Shown: positions 29,851-40,845, counted from the stretch's first letter. The stretch is DNA of 64,000 bases from SZUA-36 sp963749115 (GCA_963749115.1 CAVVLP010000016.1:1-64000), one strand, 5' to 3'. The notes: generated by a model from the letters alone, not told the origin. A program made the numbers and translations.

Positions 29851-32277
29851 TCACCACTTATAGGACATCAGTATCCCGTAAGTCATCGGGTCACCCCAGT
29901 TAGCCAGGAATGTCGCTATTTCCGGTCTTTCCTCGGGGTTATATATCAGCACATTGTTCAGGTTGTCGTTTTCTTCAATATTTTCCAGGTAGAATTGCAA
30001 CTTGATCTTGTTGCCGGGTAAATCCCAGAACAAACGGATGTCTGTTTTTGAGTACGAATCCTGACGTGCTCCTGCCAGGTTCAGGTCATTGGCATATTGC
30101 TCACCGACATAGGTGGTTTGAATCATTGGCGTAAGTGTGCCGCCTTTGCCCACATCGAATATATAGCTTGCCTGTACTCCGAAAGACCACTCGGGAGACA
30201 GGGCCGGGCGCCAGCCTTCCAGTGACAGCGTGTCACCCATACTATGGCCTTCGATGTAGCCCAGTCCGGCAATGGCAGGCACCTCGTAATCTTTGAACTT
30301 GGCATCCAGCCATGCAAGGTTGGCAGAGATATTCCATCTTGAACCCGGTAGCCACTGGATTTCAGCCTCGACACCCTTGGATTCCATATCACCACCAGTG
30401 CTCATGTAATCCATCAGGCCCGCAGTTCCAGGTAACGGCAGAATTGTGAAGGATTGTGCTTGAATGTCTTTGTAGTCGTTATAGAACGCGGACAGGTTTA
30501 AAACTAAATCGCCGTTGTCGAGTATGCTTTTGAGACCCAGCTCATAAGCGGTTACTTTTTCAGAATCGAAACCGGCTTCTACACCTGGTGTTTCATTGAT
30601 ACCACCGGGTCGATATCCGGTTGAAGCACTGAAGTAGGAGTTCATATTCTCATTGATCTTGTAGTTCAGGGCGGCGTTCCAAAGTACACCATCCCAACTG
30701 TCTTTTTCACCGTTCCTCAGGGTTTTGTTGTCCTTGTACCAACGCAATCCGCCAGACAATCGCCAGCTGTCATTGAAGTTATAGCCAGCACTGGCAAAAA
30801 CGGAGGTGTTATCAGTTTTATACCGGCCCTTTGAATCCCACTCCGGTTGGAAAAATTCTCCGCGCCGTGTTTCCAGCCAATCCCAGTTTGACTCCATGTC
30901 GAGCCAATAAACACCCGCTAGCCAGTCAAAACGGCCATTGCTATTGGATAGCAGACGCAGTTCGCTGGACCAGGTATCCCTTTTCGATCTCCAGCCATTG
31001 AAATCACTGTTGTAGGGATCACCGGCATCGCTGTAATCGCTGTCAAATACCTGCTGGTTTTCAAATGTGGACTTATTAATAAACCATTCAAGAGTGGCAA
31101 AACCGATATTCCAGTTCAATTTAATGGTTCCGCTCAGATTTTCCTGGTCTTCCAGGGAGGCCATGTTCCTGCCCACAAGCCAACCGTCACGATCAGGGCG
31201 GGCACCCTCGGGTGCGATGTGGTTTCCTGGTTCGTACTGGCCATCTACGTAGGCGCCGATTTGCTGGTAGCCCCACATACCGGAACCGGTTTGATTCTGA
31301 TCGTAGGAAATGAGGTTGACCATCAGGTTAAGGTTGTCCGTCGGCTGCCATTTGGTCATCCAGCGAACGTATTGCTGCTTGCGGTCACGCAAGTCATCGG
31401 CGTCACCATCCAGTACAAAGTTGCCGACGTAGCCGGAATGCATGTCGTACCTGGCAGCAATACGGGTGGAGAGTGTTTCCAGTATTGGAATATTCAGCAT
31501 GGCGTCAAAGCGGGTGCCATCCGCGTATCCATACTCACCTTCAAAAGCCGCATCCCAGCCACTCGGGTCGGGTTCATTACTGATGATATTGATAACACCA
31601 CCAAATGCGTTACGACCGTACATAACACCTTGCGGGCCGCGCAGGACTTCGATCCTGTTGATATCAACATAGGGTTCCAGTGCCTGCGTGGTTGTTGGGA
31701 CGCTGACACCATCCTCAAAAATTGCAACAATCGGATCTGCCTCGGCACCCGTGCGGTTGGTACGCATACCACGGATTGCTATTTTGGCCTCGTTACCTGC
31801 TTGTCCATACTGCATATTGGGTACCTGGTCAGCGATCCGGGTGATGTTTCGGATACGACTGCGTACAAGATCGTCTTCCTGCAGCGTTGTAATCGCAACG
31901 GGCCGACTTTGTAATTCGGGTGTGAATTTTCCTGCAATAACATTCTCCTGCTCTACAGGCGTTTGCGGATTATTGACGTCATACAAAGGCTGTCCACGCA
32001 CTGTCTGGTCAACGGCCTGTGTGGGCTGCGCACCCTCTTTCAAAACGATAACATCGTTCTTGCTATTCAATTGCTCAATGGTGCTCTGCGCGTCGGACAG
32101 TTCGGCTTCCAGTTCCGCCACCCTGTCTTTGGCTTCAGACAGTTCCTGCTGTAAAGCCTGAATATGTGCCTGGGTGTCATTTACAGCGGAATTCGGGGCT
32201 GTTTCGGCCGCCTGTGCAAGCTGTATGAATGAACTCGCAAATAACAAATAGAAAATTACATGAACGCCGGATTTCAT
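29851..32277 (-). CDS. TonB-dependent outer-membrane receptor with N-terminal coiled coil
   Basis: 808 residues from ATG 32277, chosen because GGGGAG lies 6 bases upstream. Signal peptide, then a predicted coiled coil (about residues 35-75, rich in Q, E and L) that normal receptors lack. The sequence NDVIVLKEG afterwards could serve as a TonB box. The plug (NRIEVLRGPQGVMYGRNAFGG) and 22-stranded barrel follow and end in an aromatic residue. Substrate unknown; siderophore-type classification is not supported by any neighbour. Confidence 0.85.
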   Translation of the reverse strand: MKSGVHVIFYLLFASSFIQLAQAAETAPNSAVNDTQAHIQALQQELSEAKDRVAELEAELSDAQSTIEQLNSKNDVIVLKEGAQPTQAVDQTVRGQPLYDVNNPQTPVEQENVIAGKFTPELQSRPVAITTLQEDDLVRSRIRNITRIADQVPNMQYGQAGNEAKIAIRGMRTNRTGAEADPIVAIFEDGVSVPTTTQALEPYVDINRIEVLRGPQGVMYGRNAFGGVINIISNEPDPSGWDAAFEGEYGYADGTRFDAMLNIPILETLSTRIAARYDMHSGYVGNFVLDGDADDLRDRKQQYVRWMTKWQPTDNLNLMVNLISYDQNQTGSGMWGYQQIGAYVDGQYEPGNHIAPEGARPDRDGWLVGRNMASLEDQENLSGTIKLNWNIGFATLEWFINKSTFENQQVFDSDYSDAGDPYNSDFNGWRSKRDTWSSELRLLSNSNGRFDWLAGVYWLDMESNWDWLETRRGEFFQPEWDSKGRYKTDNTSVFASAGYNFNDSWRLSGGLRWYKDNKTLRNGEKDSWDGVLWNAALNYKINENMNSYFSASTGYRPGGINETPGVEAGFDSEKVTAYELGLKSILDNGDLVLNLSAFYNDYKDIQAQSFTILPLPGTAGLMDYMSTGGDMESKGVEAEIQWLPGSRWNISANLAWLDAKFKDYEVPAIAGLGYIEGHSMGDTLSLEGWRPALSPEWSFGVQASYIFDVGKGGTLTPMIQTTYVGEQYANDLNLAGARQDSYSKTDIRLFWDLPGNKIKLQFYLENIEENDNLNNVLIYNPEERPEIATFLANWGDPMTYGILMSYKW

Positions 32278-32342
32278 AATACTCCCCAACTAAGAAACAC
32301 GATAATAATAAATGAATTAGTAAAAACAGGTATGGATTGAGC

Positions 32343-33071
32343 TTATTGCGGCCATTGGTTGACGACGTTCGCAGCAGCGGCAAAATCGGCTGCATCATCA
32401 ACCTCACACCAACTCAGGCCATTTATTGGACAGATGCCAGCCAATCCTTCACTGGCAAGTTGGTCAATAGCAGACAGGTACCAGAGTTTGAGGGCATTGG
32501 ACTGGTCCATCATTTCCTCCAGTTTTTCTGTAAATGCTTTCGCACCGACTTCGTTGAAAACCATCAGTCCGATACTCTCACCGCCGACCAGGCTTATGTC
32601 CAATTGCTTGCTGACCTTTAACAACCGCTCTCCATCTGCAATTATTTTCATGTCATCAAGATCAAAATGAGGCTTGCTATCCGTTGCCAGTGTAATCGGG
32701 TAGCGCTTTTTTGATTCTAGCAGACGTTGCAACACTGCGGCTTCAAATAAAGTATCGCCATTCATCAATACGAAAGGCCCGTCCATTTCAAAACGGGCTT
32801 CCCAGCAGGTCCCGAGGTTGTCCGTATGTGCATACATTGGATTGTGTAAGGTCCGCACCTTGACGCAATTGATGCCGTCTACAATGGCATCGACCCTCTC
32901 ATAGGCGAAACCGGTCACGACGATGACTTCGTCGATTTCGCATTGGGCAATCTGGCTCAATTGCCATTCAAGAATCGAGGTACCATGAAGGGTTAAACTG
33001 CATTTTGCCATGTTTGATGTCAAAGGCATTAAACGGCGACCCTGACCTGCACTTAGAATGATTGCTTTCAA
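32343..33071 (-). CDS. LicC-like nucleotidyltransferase (NTP-transferase fold)
   Basis: 242 residues. The N-terminal MKAIILSAGQGRRLMPLT is the nucleotide-binding signature, LMNGDTLFE carries the metal Asp, and the LicC-type pattern fits CTP:phosphocholine or sugar-phosphate nucleotidyltransferases. It is divergent from the GMC oxidoreductase gene. In this cluster it could activate a polar head group, but no CDP-alcohol transferase is seen in the window. Confidence 0.65.
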   Translation of the reverse strand: MKAIILSAGQGRRLMPLTSNMAKCSLTLHGTSILEWQLSQIAQCEIDEVIVVTGFAYERVDAIVDGINCVKVRTLHNPMYAHTDNLGTCWEARFEMDGPFVLMNGDTLFEAAVLQRLLESKKRYPITLATDSKPHFDLDDMKIIADGERLLKVSKQLDISLVGGESIGLMVFNEVGAKAFTEKLEEMMDQSNALKLWYLSAIDQLASEGLAGICPINGLSWCEVDDAADFAAAANVVNQWPQ

Positions 33072-33262
33072 ATGAAATCCTTTCTACTGGTTCAGCTTGC
33101 TGAAAAACCTGTGCATTAGAACATGATTTGTTCAATCTACAAAATATAGAATTGATACAATTAGCAGCAAATTGATGATAGTTTTGCTATATGCATATTA
33201 CGTTCGGATTATCTCATATTCTCCAGGTGTTTTAACGGCTGACCAGGCCACGGGATTGAAAT

Positions 33263-34867
33263 ATGTTAATTGATCTTGAAGCAGCTTCAGACGACATTTT
33301 GCTCGAAGCCGAAGTTTGCATCGTTGGTGCCGGAGCGGCGGGTGTGGCCTTGGCACGTGACCTGATGAAAGCAGGTCGTGACGTATGCCTGCTGGAAGCC
33401 GGCGGAATGGACTATGACGAGAAAACACAGTCCCTGACCAAGGGCAATATTATCGGTATGGAGTATTACGAACTCGACCATTCCCGTCTTCGTTTTTTCG
33501 GTGGGACTACCAATATATGGGGCGGTCGCAATATCCCATTAGACCGGATTGATTTTGAAAAACGCGACTGGGTACCGCATAGCGGGTGGCCGATCACACT
33601 GGATGATCTGCAGCCATTTTATCAAATCGCTCATGATTCACTTGAGCTGGGCGAATATGACTATGAGGCCGGGGTTTGGGACAAGCTCAATATAAGCCCA
33701 ATTGATTTTAATCCCGAAGAAATTACCCATCGTTTTTGGCGTTTCGATGAGCTCGCAGAACGTTTTAACAGCAATCGCAGTGATGACCTGGTCAAAGCAC
33801 AAAATGTACAAATTGTTTTGCATGCAAACACAATTGCCATTCAGGCGGCTGAAAATGCATCGGCTATTACCCGCCTGGATGCGCAAACCTTACAGGGCAG
33901 GAAGTTACAGGTTTCTGCCCGGCATTATGTACTCGCCTGTGGTGCAATTGAAAATGCCCGTCTTTTGTTGATGTCCAATAACATAGAGGCCAATGGGATT
34001 GGCAACCAGTTTGACCAGGTCGGCCGTTACTTCATGGAACATCCGCATGGCAGAATTGCCCATATAGAAACAAATGACCCGGCTGCTTTTTGGGCCTTGT
34101 ACCGAAAACGGTTCCCGGTTGCAGGTGTGCCGGTTGCACCGGCTTTGGTGCTGCCACCATCATTACAGCGGGAGCTTGGTGTCCTGAACAGCGCGGCCAC
34201 CTTCAAGATACAGAGGGACCCAAACAGGGGGGAGGCTGTCAGCAATCGGGTCTATATGAATCTAAAACATGGTTTGTCACCCAATAAAACCGGTCGTACC
34301 CTCTGGCATGCCTGGCGGGGTAGTCTCAACTGGTTACAACGTCACGTATCGATGCCATTGTTACGCTTTGGTGCCAAAGTTAATCGAATGGGTCTTTATG
34401 TTATGGCGCGGGCGGAGCAAGCACCGAATCCTGATAGCCGCGTATGCCTGTCAACTGAAAAAGATGCATTGGGCAGTCCTCGGGCAGACCTTGACTGGCG
34501 ACTCTGTGCACTGGATAAGGAAACCATGTTGCAATTTGGTAAAACCTTACAAAGGGAGTTCAACCGGCTCGGGTTAGGCAGGGTCACAACCTCCGAATGG
34601 CTGGAGGATGGTCAACCGAACTGGCCGGTTGATCCCACGGTCGGTAACCACCCCATCGGCGGTTATCACCACATGGGTACGACACGTATGAGCACTTCAG
34701 CCCGCGACGGTGTGGTGGATGCCAATTGCACCGTTCATGGCTACCACAACCTGCATATTGCAGGCAGTTCGGTGTTTACAACCGGTGGCTGGGCCAACCC
34801 GACCCTAAGCCTGTTGGCGTTGACACACCGGCTTGGTGTTCATCTGAACGGTTTGCTTGAAAAATAA
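33263..34867 (+). CDS. GMC-family FAD oxidoreductase
   Basis: 534 residues. An N-terminal FAD Rossmann motif (EVCIVGAGAAGVALARDL), the FFGGTTNIWGGRNIPL substrate-loop region and the C-terminal GYHHMGTTRMS and NLHIAGSSVFTTGGWANPT motifs with the catalytic His are present. The family oxidises alcohols. It lies within the sphingolipid neighbourhood, so a lipid-alcohol substrate is possible but not shown. Confidence 0.82.
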   Translation: MLIDLEAASDDILLEAEVCIVGAGAAGVALARDLMKAGRDVCLLEAGGMDYDEKTQSLTKGNIIGMEYYELDHSRLRFFGGTTNIWGGRNIPLDRIDFEKRDWVPHSGWPITLDDLQPFYQIAHDSLELGEYDYEAGVWDKLNISPIDFNPEEITHRFWRFDELAERFNSNRSDDLVKAQNVQIVLHANTIAIQAAENASAITRLDAQTLQGRKLQVSARHYVLACGAIENARLLLMSNNIEANGIGNQFDQVGRYFMEHPHGRIAHIETNDPAAFWALYRKRFPVAGVPVAPALVLPPSLQRELGVLNSAATFKIQRDPNRGEAVSNRVYMNLKHGLSPNKTGRTLWHAWRGSLNWLQRHVSMPLLRFGAKVNRMGLYVMARAEQAPNPDSRVCLSTEKDALGSPRADLDWRLCALDKETMLQFGKTLQREFNRLGLGRVTTSEWLEDGQPNWPVDPTVGNHPIGGYHHMGTTRMSTSARDGVVDANCTVHGYHNLHIAGSSVFTTGGWANPTLSLLALTHRLGVHLNGLLEK

Positions 34868-34880
34868 ATTTCGGTGCTAG

Positions 34881-35700
34881 TCAAACTCGACTGGACAGTA
34901 TCCGTTCGGCCAATTGCTGGTCTTCTACGGTATCAACATCAACGGCTGCCCTGGCAAAGCCCACATTCACATGGCCGATTCGGCAACCCGCGGCCGACGA
35001 CAAACCACCTAATGCGTCTTCCAGGCTCAGACGTCTGAGCAGATAAAGTAACAGGGCCATGAATCCAAAGCGTCGGGCAATTCGCCAGGGATGCTTACGG
35101 TCAGCTTCGGCCTGGCGCCAGAAATCCAGGGCTTTGCGCCCTTCCGGGTTCATGATGGCGAACAGGTTACTACCGCAGAATTGTCCGTTTGAAAATTTAA
35201 GCACAGTACGTTTGGATTCCGGCCAGGCAGCCTTTACCAGTGCGTGCGGAACAAAGCCAATGACGAGATCGTAGCCCGGTGTCAGTCGAAAGTGCCCGGG
35301 CGCAGAAATCATCCACGATTTCACCGGTTAACAACGCGTGGTCGCCTGCAGTCAGCAAGGCCGGGAAATGATCCAGTTTTTCTAATGCTGATAATGCACT
35401 GGCCGCAGGCCCATTGGCTGGAGCCAGCCATTCAAATTCCGGACTACGTAGAAGGCTTTCCAATTCTCCATTTCCGGCAACAACATCAGCGGACGGACCA
35501 CAGATGATCCCGCCGCCAGTCTGCTGACTGTCTTCAATTGCTTGCATCACGCGGGCCAGGGACGGTTTTCCAGCAACCGGAACCATGACGCTGGCCGAGA
35601 CATTGAAAGCATGGCTTAGGGGACTGCCACCCGGCCGTTCACCGGCGAGTACCACTGATCGAAAATTACTGATCTGATCATGCATGCGCTGGCCGGGCAT
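34881..35700 (-). CDS. MobA-like NTP-transferase domain protein (frame broken)
   Basis: Two overlapping frames join into about 270 residues. The N-terminal SVVLAGERPGG is a degraded nucleotide-binding loop, and the middle has ALLTAGDHALLTGEIVDDF with the metal Asp. Frame break at about 35275-35310 (near STDTG-YDLVIGF). The C-terminal half is unfamiliar. It follows the acyltransferase gene by about 40 bases. The substrate is unknown; molybdopterin-type activity is unlikely without mo genes. Confidence 0.55.
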
Positions 35701-35739
35701 CTGTTTACGAGCCTGATCTTGCTGGTGCCAGCAGATTCA

Positions 35740-36885
35740 TTACAACTCTTTTTCGTACATACGGTAGCGTTTTGTTATTTGTCCACCGACACTTTCAATA
35801 ATATTCCTTACACCATGGTTATGGTCCAGTATCCAGGACATTTCCACGCGTTCAAGACCTTTGGCTTTACCCGCCTCCATGACTGCATTAATGATCATGT
35901 AGGCCAACGCGGGACCAAAGCGGGTATTCTGGTACTTTTGCCTCACACCCATCAAAGCCACCCTTGCTGATTTGGGAAACTCCACTTTTAGACGCCAGAA
36001 TAATCTGGCCCATCCGAACGGCAATAAACGGCCATTGAGATCTGCAATGGACTCGTTGATATTGGGCAATAGGACGATAAAGGCAGCATCTTCACCATCC
36101 ACTTCTGCAATCTGGATAAAATTTTTGGGCGCAGCCAGTAATATTTCCTTCCCAATCAGGTCGAATTCCTCTTTTGTGAATGGCGTGAAATTCCAGTTGT
36201 TCTCCCACGCATCATTAAAAATATCCCGCATCGACTCCAGTTCTACACTTTTAGATCTTGAACCCAGGCTTCTGACCTTGACACGGTCCCCGCTTCTTGC
36301 GATCAGGGCTCGCATTACCCTGGGTATCGCGAGGGTTCCTCCATCAAGACCATAAGCGAGTAAATCCTGGGCTGGTCGATATCCGGCGCGCTCTATTGCG
36401 GGACCATAATAAGCCGGTGCGTGGCCTGTCATAACGTAGGGCGGTGAATCAAAACCTTCGATCAGGATGCCCAAATCCTGGTTGATACTCAGGTTGAACG
36501 GGCCGATGATTTCCCGCATCCCTTCATCACGCAGCCAGTTTTCGGCAGCTTGAAACAGGGCCAGGAAAACTTCGTCGTCATCGGGTGCTTCAATCAATCC
36601 GAAAAAACCGGTTTTTGTATCGTGTTGTTTAAGATGCAGGTCATCGATCTGCGCTGAAATACGACCGACAGGTTTCCCATTCAGGTAGGCGATCCATGCA
36701 CGCCAGATTGCGTGCTTGAAATAAGGATGCCCGGGTGAGAGTGCGTCTCTTCGTTCGGCCATTAATGGCGGCACCCAATTTGGATCGTCCTTATAGATGC
36801 TCCAGGGAACGCGGATAAAAGATTTCAAATCTTTTCTTCCGGACACCTCCCTGATTTCCAATGCCTTGTCGGGAAGATTATTCAT
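35740..36885 (-). CDS. GNAT-like acyltransferase, candidate bacterial ceramide synthase (bCerS-like)
   Basis: 381 residues. The opening FIRVPWSIYKDDPNWVPPL, the GNAT core around KPVGRISAQID and the middle FGLIEAPDD region resemble YghO-type and bCerS-type proteins. In the Caulobacter pathway bCerS is an acyl-CoA N-acyltransferase-fold enzyme that N-acylates 3-ketosphinganine. Finding one within 13 kb of an Spt/ACP/AasR/CerR block is the main support. A plain GNAT acetyltransferase is the alternative. Confidence 0.62.
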   Translation of the reverse strand: MNNLPDKALEIREVSGRKDLKSFIRVPWSIYKDDPNWVPPLMAERRDALSPGHPYFKHAIWRAWIAYLNGKPVGRISAQIDDLHLKQHDTKTGFFGLIEAPDDDEVFLALFQAAENWLRDEGMREIIGPFNLSINQDLGILIEGFDSPPYVMTGHAPAYYGPAIERAGYRPAQDLLAYGLDGGTLAIPRVMRALIARSGDRVKVRSLGSRSKSVELESMRDIFNDAWENNWNFTPFTKEEFDLIGKEILLAAPKNFIQIAEVDGEDAAFIVLLPNINESIADLNGRLLPFGWARLFWRLKVEFPKSARVALMGVRQKYQNTRFGPALAYMIINAVMEAGKAKGLERVEMSWILDHNHGVRNIIESVGGQITKRYRMYEKEL

Positions 36886-36956
36886 AATTAAGTCTCATAA
36901 GTACTGTATGTTTCTTCGACCGTCAGTGCAAAGCATGCCATGAAACACCCCATTTT

Positions 36957-39456
36957 TCATTTCGGAACCCGCCGCACAGCAGAATAAATGTCGAGGTAGC
37001 GCTCGCCCAGGCTCTTCCAGTCCATTTCCGAAGTGAAATCCAGGGCAGCTGAAATCAACTTATGCCTTAGTTCTTTTGATCCGGCCAGTTCCATGATGCT
37101 GTTTGTCATGCCCAGCCACTCATTGCAGACAATTGCCTCGCGTCCATTGACGACCGGAATGCCCTCGATTCCCTTGGATGTGCTGATCACGGGTAATCCG
37201 GCTGCAAAACAATCGATAATCTTCATCCTCGTGCCACCACCCTCACGAAGGGGGATAACCGCCATGTCACATGCCTTCAGCCAGGGACCGACTTCCTCCA
37301 CGCTGCCGGTGAAATGGATGTTGGGGTGAATGCTATCAGCCGGTGGGTTGCGTCCTATGGCTATGACGTGGAATGGATATCGACTGGTCGCGAGTTGTGG
37401 TAACAGAATATTCAGCGAAAACCTGAAGAGCATCACGATTCGGCGGATAGGAGAATGTCCCGTGGAAGGCGATCAACACTGCATTATCCGGCAGATCGAA
37501 TTTCTTTCGCAGCGAATCCTCTGCGGGCAGCTTGTAGGGTTCAGGGTTAAAACCGTGTGGAATGGTATTGAGTAACTCGGGTTTTACACCGTCCCTGAGC
37601 AGTTGCTGACGGTCGTTATCGGATACACACACAACCGCATCGGAACGGTTGCACAGATCAATTTCGATTGCTCTCAGATTTCGGAACTGCTGATCAGAAA
37701 GTTCGGCTACCTGGGCTTTGAGCCTGGCATATTCAACATTGTGTTCAACCAGCACTACGGCGGCATTCAGAATCTCCCGGGCTTCAATACAGGGTTTCGC
37801 GTAGGCTGGAAATTCTGCCTGCAAAATGCCTGCGTTCAGCTTTCTGGCTGCATACAGGCAATGCCAGAAAAAACTGTGTCAGTGAGTGGAAGATACAGAA
37901 AACTGTTGCTCTCGGGCAATTCCTTACTGAAATGAAGAAGCCGGGTCAACGAGCGTGGCAAGCTTAGCAAGCGTAGCCAGAAGGGTAACCGGCAAAGTTT
38001 TTTATGACCATTCTCGAATAACCACCAGTGCCTCCGGTCATCGCTGACAATACCTACCTTACGGCCGTGCAGTGACAAGCCCCTGGCGGTTTCAACAATT
38101 TTCACCGCTCCACCGTGATCCGCAGGAAATAAGTCACTGCGGGTCACAATCAAAATATTGTCGCCGGGGGTAGCGGTCTTTCCTGTTCTGAACAGCCGGC
38201 TCAGACCAACACGTCTGAGTAAGCGGGCTTGGCGTTTTAATCGTTCAGGCCAGGGTGGGGTACCCAGGACCACGGCGGCTGGTTGCTGTGCTGGCACGGG
38301 CAATCGGCTTGCTTTTGCGGGCATTTCGAGCCAGTCCAGCAACGGCTTGACGGTTTTGTCGGGGTTCAGTACCTCCTCGACCAGACGAAGTGCATTCTCC
38401 GAACGGTTTTTCCAATCATCCGGGTTTTTCATGATTTCGCGTAACAGACCCACAATCTCATCCGGCCCTTTGACGGTCCAGCCAGCTTCATATTGTCTGA
38501 CCAGTCCGGCTATTGGCAGGTAATCATTACAAATTAGTGGTAAGCCATGACGCAGAAATTCCAGTGAACGGAATGACTGGCTAAAGCTTCTTTCAATATT
38601 CGCTTCTGCAAGCTCAAGACCGATGTGGGCGGACTCCAACAGGAAGCGACTGAAGTGGGAGTAGGGAGCGAGCCCCTGGGTTTGATAATGATCCCCGCTT
38701 TCATGACTCGCGCTGGCTTCATGACCGGTATCACCCAGCGGCCCGGATTTGCTGTTTTGAGGGTTTTTCTCCTGCCAACGGTAGGGTCCGCCGAAAAGTA
38801 CCAGGCGAGGTGTGTTGGATTCCTGATCACCCTTCATCTCCTGGATGGCGTGCCAATAGTCATCAGATTTTCGCCAGGGCCAATGGACGCCACCGCTGAC
38901 CAGTGTCCAGCCGTTGACAGTGGGATCCGACTCCGGTCTGCCGGCAGGCTCTGCTGACAAGGGTACGACCAACACCGGTAGCACGGCCACGCAGGTCAAA
39001 GCCTGACTGTAACAATGTAAACCAGAGCAGGTCACGTTGTGATTGGTTGCCGGTCAGCAGCACATCACACTTTGACAGGTTGCTCTGTAATCGTTGTAGC
39101 TCGGCTTTGACCCGCTCGGGGTGTTCGTAGAGTAACTCCAGCGGCCTGGGCGCTACAAAATCCAGGATCACCGGCTGTGGCAAATCGAATGGCAGCAGTT
39201 CGAGCAATTCCCAGTATGAGACAAGGATGGCATCTGGTTGTTGCCTGACAATGGTTGCTTGCAGCTCATCCCGATTGCGAAAAGCATGCGCGTGCCGGCT
39301 CTTTTGCCTGCCTTCTGTATTGTCCAGCCACGTATGCGAGATACCGTGCCCTGCGCGTTGCAAAGCACCCACAAGCTGGGCGGTGCGAATGGCATTGCCT
39401 GTTGCGATAGCATCAGATGCTAAAGGGGGTTCCTGGGTAATCAGTAATATCTGCAT
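36957..39456 (-). CDS. Tandem GT4-type glycosyltransferase (three frame breaks)
   Basis: About 830 residues when frames are joined. The first half starts MQILLITQEPPLASDAIATG. A linker and a second transferase half, with DNILIVTRSDLFPADHGGAVK and the donor-site GGGTRMKIIDCFAAGLPVIS near the C-terminus, follow. Breaks at about 38985, 37840 and 37420. Two fused GT-B domains are unusual but known in surface-polysaccharide enzymes. It sits between the bCerS-like gene and mgtE; a glycolipid role cannot be excluded. Confidence 0.65.
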
Positions 39457-39480
39457 GGTTCCCGACGCCCTGGATTGATC

Positions 39481-40845
39481 CTAAACTACGAGCAGCACAT
39501 AGCTGGCGACACCAACGAAGGCCAGAATGCCAATAACGTCGGTCACCGTGGTCAATACCACACCACCTGCCAGGGCGGGATCAATTGACATTCGTTTCAA
39601 AACGACCGGAATCAATGCACCGGCCAGGGCGCCTGCCACCAGGTTTGTTATGATCGCGAAGGCCATCACCAATCCAAGGCCTGCGTTTCCATACCAAAGG
39701 TAGGCGATGGCGGCGATGATGATAGAAAACAGAATACCGTTCAGAATACCGACAGCCAGTTCTTTACGCAGAATTGCCATCGTATTACGCGCGCTGACCT
39801 GTCCGGTTGCCATACCCCTGATCATCAACGTAAGTGTTTGTGTACCCGCGATACCACCCATGCTCATGACCACAGGAAACAGTACCGCCAGTTCAACCAG
39901 TTGATCCAGCGTTGGCTGGAATAAATATAAGACAACAGCGGCGAGCAAAGTGGTAATCAGATTAACGCCTAGCCATACCCAGCGTCGGCGTGCAGAGTGC
40001 ATCACCGGGGCAAACATGTCGTCTTCTTCATCCAGGCCGGCGGCCGTCAGAACCATGTGCTCGCCTTCTTCACGGATGACGTCAACGATGTCATCAATGG
40101 TGATCCGGCCCAATAAATAGCCATTTGGATCAATGACCGGGGCGGATACCAGGTCATCGTGTTCGAACTCTAAGGCGACCTGCCGTGCAGGCATATCGAC
40201 CGGGATCGCTTCGGCTAAAGTGTCAATCAGATCATTGACCAGGCTGGTGGGCTCAGAGGTCAATACATCCGCAAGCTTGAGTTGTCCCAGGTATTTACCG
40301 GTTCGATTAACGACAAATAACTGGTCAAAGACGCTGGGCAATTCACCCCTGACCCGCAAGTACCTCAATACCACATCAATGCTGACATCCGGTCGTACCG
40401 TCACGACGTTAGGATTCATCAAACCACCGGCCGAATCCTCCGGATAGGACATCACCTGTGCCAGTCTTTCACGGTCCTGCTTGTCCATGGCACGTAAAAC
40501 TTCGGTGATAACAGCATCCGGCAGATCGTTAAAAATGTCTGCAAGATCATCAAGATCAAGATCACCCACAGCCTGGATAAGGTCGTCGGGTGAGGTATCA
40601 CGTATCAGACCGGCACGTACTTCATCGTTTACTTCGAGAAGTACGTCAGCATCCAGATCGACTTTTACGAGATTCCAGACGACCTGTCGTTTGGCTTGTG
40701 GCAATGACTCGAGCAAGTCGCCAATTTCAGCACCATTAAGGCTGTTGAGCAGATTTTTAACCTGTGACTGAACACCGCTGTCCAGTGCATCGGACAAGCG
40801 ATCCAGATGACGGGCTGTTTTTTCTTCGTGCTGATGTTCCCGCAT
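39481..40845 (-). CDS. mgtE: Magnesium transporter MgtE
   Basis: 454 residues from ATG 40845; the open frame begins with a TTG at 40887. The N-terminal MgtE helical domain, two CBS domains (about residues 130-260) and five transmembrane helices at the C-terminus (from residue about 275, with the conserved PVVMSMGGIAGTQTLTLM pore region) match the family. It imports Mg2+ gated by cytosolic Mg2+ binding to the CBS region. Confidence 0.92.
   Translation of the reverse strand: MREHQHEEKTARHLDRLSDALDSGVQSQVKNLLNSLNGAEIGDLLESLPQAKRQVVWNLVKVDLDADVLLEVNDEVRAGLIRDTSPDDLIQAVGDLDLDDLADIFNDLPDAVITEVLRAMDKQDRERLAQVMSYPEDSAGGLMNPNVVTVRPDVSIDVVLRYLRVRGELPSVFDQLFVVNRTGKYLGQLKLADVLTSEPTSLVNDLIDTLAEAIPVDMPARQVALEFEHDDLVSAPVIDPNGYLLGRITIDDIVDVIREEGEHMVLTAAGLDEEDDMFAPVMHSARRRWVWLGVNLITTLLAAVVLYLFQPTLDQLVELAVLFPVVMSMGGIAGTQTLTLMIRGMATGQVSARNTMAILRKELAVGILNGILFSIIIAAIAYLWYGNAGLGLVMAFAIITNLVAGALAGALIPVVLKRMSIDPALAGGVVLTTVTDVIGILAFVGVASYVLLVV

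Noticed and set aside
31219..31914. 231-residue plus-strand frame inside the TonB receptor
   Set aside because: Antisense shadow of a strongly conserved receptor; no signal or domain.
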